A stretch of DNA of 64,000 bases from Warburgia ugandensis (Eukaryota > Streptophyta > Magnoliopsida > Canellales > Canellaceae): NCBI GenBank assembly GCA_035236585.1, contig CP141139.1, positions 16,322,990-16,386,989 of the forward strand, given 5' to 3'. Below the pieces are notes generated by a model. That model saw nothing but the letters and a program-made list of their open reading frames with translations, did no database searches and was not told the origin of the DNA. Of this stretch, positions 58,785-64,000 are shown one piece after another (position 1 is the stretch's first letter; the number at the start of each line of letters is the position of its first letter). A program made the position numbers and the translations under genes.

Positions 58785-61700
58785 CCTATAAATAGGTATA
58801 ACTATAAGTTTATGTATACATTGATAGACTCGCACACAGGTATAGTTACAGCATTGTCTATGATGACCCCACAGAAGTATGACGATAGGTTTATGTATGT
58901 ATAAGTTAGATGTAAACATATAATGCCTAATAGAGAGGGGTTTAACTTAATTTTTTTAGGCAGCAGGCTATCAGCATAACTAATCAACTATTGGTGGGAG
59001 TTATTTTTCAACAACTTTTCTTCTGATATTGGCAGATCGTGCATATTGTCACTAGGGAGGAGAATTTCTGAAGTGAATGGGTTGGCGCGCAGTGTCAATA
59101 CAATGGGGTTCCAAAGAACACCTAAGATTGTTAATGGCAGGACATATAATTGAAGCCACGCAAAATTTCTGCTGCTGCTAAGGGTCTTGATGGCTATCAA
59201 TTAATTGGGAGTGCAAGTAGTTGGTTTCAGTTGATAGAAATTTGACAAAACATGAATTGGCTCAAATATTTGTGATGGATTGGTGCCCACAATTTGCTTA
59301 ATATAAAGCAATATGGGCAGCTAGAAGTAGCGAAGAGGATCAATTTAATGATCCAAATTAATGATCCAAACCATTAACTCCGTGGACTTTTGAAAAGTCT
59401 CTGCCTCCAACTTGTACCCTTCTAATTGGGGTAGAAAGTAAAACAGATGTCGTTTACACCCACTTGCAAAGCTTTAATAAGTACAAGGAGAATCGTGCTA
59501 GTGCACTGGCACAATTCTTCTAAACTGAGTTAAGTCTTGTCTCAGCTGGTTCGGGATCAATGTAGTAACCAGATTCGCACCCTGAACTGTTCCATTTTAT
59601 GGGTCTTTTGGCGCCAGATCCAGTTATGCTTAATCATGTTTTGCTTATTAAAAATTATATGCTGCAGTTGGTGTAATACCTAAACGCTGTAGGTTGTTTA
59701 TCTAAACCTTTCAGCTTCTAGGCCACTATATTGTTTCTGAACTCACTGAGCCAAGCCATTGCTTCGCTGCAGAATATTACATGTCAGGATCATCCAGTGG
59801 AGAAGAACTTTGGTACATGGCTATTTAAGATATGGCCCAGTAGATTAGTGTGCTCTGATTTATACGAGAACTGTAATTTTAAAAGCATTGCTTTACACGG
59901 TAATAAGTGGCCCACCTTTGAATGATCTAACTTATTCATCTTGTTGTTCTATGTTTTGCTAACTAGCAGTTTTAATGGCATGTGAGCAGGATAATTCTAG
60001 CATTTGAAAAATTATACTTTTTATCACAAGAAATGAATATTTAGAAATTTTGTCCGATGAAGGTGTAAATTTTACTTTAAAAAACATGATTTATGTGATG
60101 CTAGAATTATCAAATCATCATAAATTTTATTTTACTAGTTAGTCAAAGTCGAAGTAATAAGATAAACATACATGTCAAATAATCAAAAGATGGGCCTCCT
60201 TAATGTCAAATATTAGGCGCTTCTGCCTAAGATTTAGTTAGGGCTTTTGATCTAGCATTCCACTATTGATCTATACACAAAGACCGTATATAGTGCCCCT
60301 TTTTTGTTTCTGAATTCAATGAAGAGGGCCTAAGTTGAAGATATATAATGTCTAGATAGTATTGAAAGTGGCACTTGCAAAATTATAGCCAGGTGCAAAA
60401 GCATGCCTAGTAGGTCATCCAACCTGATACTCCCATTTTCATGGCATGCTCTTTCCCAAATCCCTTAAAAAGTCCTGGTAGGCATTCATGCTCTTGAGCG
60501 TGAAAGAAGTCAACATCCTACTTTTATATTTGGTAGAAATTTGTTCTGTAGATTGAAAATCTCCATCATATTTAAAATGGATTAGATAGAAAAATTAAAT
60601 TTCATGTTCATTGGATGCTTCTGGCCTATGTATTGCTTAGAAAAAACTGGTGACCATTCATTTTTATTAACTTTTTCAAGGCTCAAACAAGTAATCAGGA
60701 TTATTCAAATGCATTGATTTCTAATGGGTTACCAATTTTAGTGTGAAGAACATGATAAACGGTTTAGATCTGAGAAGAAAAAAAAGAAAAAAATTTATAC
60801 TGTATGATAAAAAAAGGGCGTTAACTTATTCTAATGCTAAGATTGTGGGTACGCCCATGGGGACTTAATCTTCTGATCTCTTGGTCCAACTACATCCTCC
60901 CCCTTGTTCTCTTCTGCTGAAGAAATGTATGACCTTTCTTGTGTGAAGGACCCTTACTGCGATAATCCACCTTGTGTAGGCTGAAATTGCCAAAAATAAG
61001 TTCGATGGACTTGCCTACTTTAATCAGACGGTTGGAGTCATCGTAAACTAGAGTCTCCATAGACCTCCAATCGGACGTTTGGAGTCATCCGTTAAATATT
61101 GTCTTTGAGCTGTGAACCGTCCAGCTCCAAGGTCACCAAATTAGAACATGTAGTACTTAAACAGAAGTACTAGAGTATGTTGCAGCGTTTGCGTGTTAGG
61201 ATATTAGGGTTCCCTTGAATTTTTAGTTTCATAAAAAAGATGGGCAATTACATCATGGATATGATACATCAATATAATGGTTGTAGTAGATTAGTTGATG
61301 GCTGGTGATGACAAGTATGGAATGACAAAAGCATTGATTAACGATGCTAACATTTGTTTACCAAATAAACGGCCGTGACATTTGTCCCACTGACCTTCTT
61401 CACTGATCAACCCTACCCTAGGTCACTAACCGCTGTTCAACAACACAGTGAATACTTCGAGAACAGATTGAGCAACCAGGGGTTATAATTGTTAGGCTAG
61501 AATTGTCGAAGAGTCCCGATAGAGTCACGCGCAAGTGAGTGTAAAGAAGTCCGCACCACCACGCTACTTTTTCTGTTCCTCCTTGAGCATATTTTTTTGT
61601 AATTAAGCCATTTATTATGTTCAGGATAGCTTATATAGGTTATGTACTAAAATTTTTGTGTATTTGATAAAAAAAAAAAAATTTGCCTATATTTCTTTGA

Positions 61701-62460
61701 GTTGAAAATTATAATTATTTATTTCTATTTTTTAAATACCTTAAATAAGTAATTAGGATAATTCAAATTCATTGATCTCTCATGAGTTTTATTGCTATAC
61801 GGCAAATATTATAAGCGGCTGCGATCTAAACCATCTATATTCTAGCCATACTATGCTGGTGAATGAGCCTTACACCAAACGAGGAATGCTAAATTAACCG
61901 TAGAGGAATATGTGTCTATTGTCTATAAATTAGAAATCACATTTTCTGGAGCCAACCATTGCATGATCAAACTTGTTCATTTCCTTGATCCAATCTTGGA
62001 TGCCTAATGAATTATCTAAAATCTAATAAATTGTTCTTGAAAACCAACAGTTTAGAAACTTTGTAAACAACGGTCTAAACTTTAGATATAGAGACAACAA
62101 ATTCACATCCAAGGTGGAGCAAGGACATGAACTCATTGAATTATGAAAGTGTGCGCCCTAGAAATTGTTTCCGCTGAAACGCTATCCTTTCCTACTAGTT
62201 CAGCATTCATCAAATTACAATCCGTATGTATGTAATCATCTTATTTGTAGCCTTCAAACTGATGGTTATAAAGGAGAATGGAAATCGTGTACATTCATCA
62301 AGAAAAGTACTGCATATGGTAGCCTTATAATCATCAAATGTAGGACAAAGTTTGTATTCACTCACCTAGTACTCATCCGACCACAGAAATCGTATGGATA
62401 ATTGAAATACTAAGTCCCACTTGGTTTGCTCATCATGATTTTTTAAAATCCATTAAAGGG
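58785..62460. other. Non-coding stretch with dispersed repeats
   Basis: No gene is seen. A repeat copy at about 59895-60140 (CCCACCTTTGAATGATCTAAC at its left and GATGCTAGAATTATC near 60099) shares words with copies near 14560 and 16730. A copy at 60560-60745 (TTGGATGCTTCTGGCCTATG, then GTGACCATTCATTTTTATTA) matches 34070-34270. Part of the same family seems to recur at 61735-61800. Their ends are not defined, but they behave as non-autonomous elements. Confidence 0.45.
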
Positions 62461-62466
62461 TAAAGA

Positions 62467-62822
62467 GTCCCTGCTCAAACTGCGTAGGCGTCCACACCAC
62501 TTGTTTGGACTCATCCTTTGATCTTTTGGGTGATCAGCTCGTTCATTGAATTCAAAACCCTCAAGATAGGTGACTACCAAAAATCTCATGCAATAACTGC
62601 ATCTCTGCGGATTTCTTCTGCTTGAAAGATGGATAGTATTGTGTTTTCTCTTAATATGGTTCATATTTAAGTGGAAGGGGACTACTAGAGAGGTTTTCAA
62701 CAGATGAAATTTTTGGTAACCGTGGGATTGTAAGTCTGATGAATGTGTTGGATCACTCAAAAAATCAAAGGATGGAGCCCAACAAGTGTTGTGGACTTTG
62801 TCAACGCTTTTCAAATGTGGAC
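62467..62822. mobile_element. Foldback MITE with about 70 bp arms
   Basis: The left arm (62467-62535) and the reverse complement of the right arm (62751-62822) align over about 70 bases at roughly 75% identity by eye. Shared words include CATCCTTTGAT, CCACTTGTT or its variant, and GTGATC. The loop of about 215 bp has no coding capacity. No target-site duplication could be fixed, so the superfamily is open. Open frames on either strand here are created by the arms. Confidence 0.65.
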
Positions 62823-62829
62823 TCTAGTT

Positions 62830-63872
62830 GGATTCATTCTTAGACCTATGTTTTCAGCTGGAAGTATTATCTATATCTTTCGATCTTTTTTTATTGATGA
62901 ATTATTTGGGGGGATCATAACCTCAGGTTTGAACAAATGTCCTGCTACATTGGTATCCAAATTTTTATCCCTGACCTAGGGTTTTGGGGTGGAATGGGCC
63001 CAAATAAAAGCCGAGATTGGAATGGGACAAAAAAGTCCTCTCTGGGCAAGTACGAGACTGGATATAGGACAGGGCTAGGGTTATTTATTGCATTTCTAAA
63101 ATCCAATTTATATATTCTTTTAATAAATCATATCTTACTAAAAATCCTTCCTTTTTTACTTTTCTTCTGTCTTATTCTTTTCTTTAATCTTTACTAGCAA
63201 TTGATGCATGCGTATGCATGTGCACGTGTTGGTAGGGAGAGAGACTAGTATTTGATAGAGCTTTTCATTTAAAAAGAAAAAAATCCACTAATATATTCGT
63301 TATAAGAGAGAAAGCAGTTTTCTGCATATTGAATGGCTAAATCAATATATAGCTTCGTCCCTAAGTTGGACAATGGTCAACCCTAGGAGTTTCCTTTATA
63401 TATAGGATAGAAGATAGCTACTTTGATGATTGGTTATTTGTTCCTTATATATATATTAGCAACTAATACTTTATTTTTATGATTGATATTTTATGAATTT
63501 TTGGATATTAGCAATCAAGTTTTTACACAAATAGTGTTTTTCCTTGAATTTTAGATACATTACATGTTTTTTAAATTGCATAATTTTATTTTTTAAGAAA
63601 ATAAAAACATACATGGGATGGTACTTGTGTTGAACCCAGGATGTTAGGGACAAGGACCTTATTTAGGATGAGATAGGATAGAATTTTAATGTTCTAGCCT
63701 TTTTAGGATGGGACAAGATTTTTCCAACATCTATCTTATCCTGTCCCATGCTCACCACTAGATAAACTTAACCAGCCTCAAAGAAAAAATAAGAAAAATA
63801 GCTACACCCCTATTATCTTCTTTCTAGAGAATAATCTTGAAAGAAACAAGATCAAATGTTTAAGTCATTAAT
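62830..63872. other. Non-coding stretch, possible hAT-like remnant
   Basis: No gene is recognised. Words such as GAATGGGCCC and GGACAGGGC near 62990-63080, and ATCCTGTCCCATGCTCACCAC near 63736-63757, resemble the ends of plant hAT elements that begin with GGTGAGCATGGG. I could not match the two ends precisely. Confidence 0.35.
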
Positions 63873-64000
63873 GTGATGACCCGGGTTTTTGTAATACATG
63901 TTGTAATACATTTTTCAAAGACAGGGCTCTTAATTGTATAAAATATATTCTTATTGAATATCAAGAATCATCCAGTAGTTCACTCTTACACAGCCCTTGT
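63873..64000 (-). mobile_element. Edge of another long gypsy-type LTR, inverted, cut by the window
   Basis: The sequence TGTGATGACCCGGGTTTTTG closely resembles the outer end of the inverted solo LTR at 56067 (TGTGACGACCCGGTTTTT). It therefore probably marks the left boundary of another Tekay/Del-type LTR in the same orientation. The rest lies outside the window. Confidence 0.55.

Noticed and set aside
58413-58919. 168-codon minus-strand frame with a Ser-Leu repeat
   Set aside because: It crosses the LTR end and the (GA)n microsatellite. The repeat makes the frame open.

Overview
The window is nuclear DNA of a flowering plant. It is AT-rich and gene-poor, full of plant transposable-element remains (Tekay/Del-type Ty3-gypsy long terminal repeats, Ty1-copia, a LINE RNase H fragment, two Au-type SINEs, several foldback MITEs) and long CT/GA/TA microsatellites. 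The size of the gene desert suggests a large, probably woody-plant genome. The species cannot be told from what I can see.

Layout. 1-4 kb: a possible small multi-exon transcription unit of unknown function. 4-20 kb: mostly non-coding, with (CT)n tracts, a 2 kb field of decayed tandem repeats (11.7-13.7 kb), a clear 200 bp MITE at 15.5 kb and coding-like relics near 8.2 and 19.4-19.9 kb. 20.0-23.3 kb: a 3.2 kb solo LTR with a perfect 5 bp target-site duplication. 23.5-32 kb: two Au SINEs, foldback elements, a deleted gypsy element, a hAT-like MITE and a LINE RNase H remnant. 35-51 kb: the main locus. A minus-strand Ty1-copia fossil was split by a Tekay-type gypsy element (TSD AAAAC). A block holding the 3' part of that insertion and the 5' part of a host gene is present twice, 7,262 bp apart. 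51-64 kb: non-coding, with a second long solo LTR (56.1-58.7 kb) set in a microsatellite, a 356 bp MITE at 62.5 kb, and the start of a further LTR at the right edge.

The one clear intact gene is an intronless glyoxal oxidase-like (galactose-oxidase-family) gene at 49495-51114. It encodes 539 residues with a signal peptide and the expected copper-radical residues (Cys107, Tyr155, Tyr384-His385, His478). A 5'-truncated copy at 42233 is about 99.4% identical over 2.7 kb including the whole upstream region. It stops after 221 codons and is fused to gypsy pol. Left of about position 39850 the two LTRs differ by roughly 5%. From there through the gene copy they differ by only about 0.6%. This fits an exchange, or an assembly join, between a solo-LTR haplotype and a full-element haplotype.

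I see no operon-like gene system, no tRNA or rRNA gene, no CRISPR array and no coherent novel multi-gene system. The noteworthy biology is the LTR-linked duplication and truncation of the oxidase gene, the hairpin arrays inside the LTRs, and the decayed 34/68/47 bp minisatellite field.
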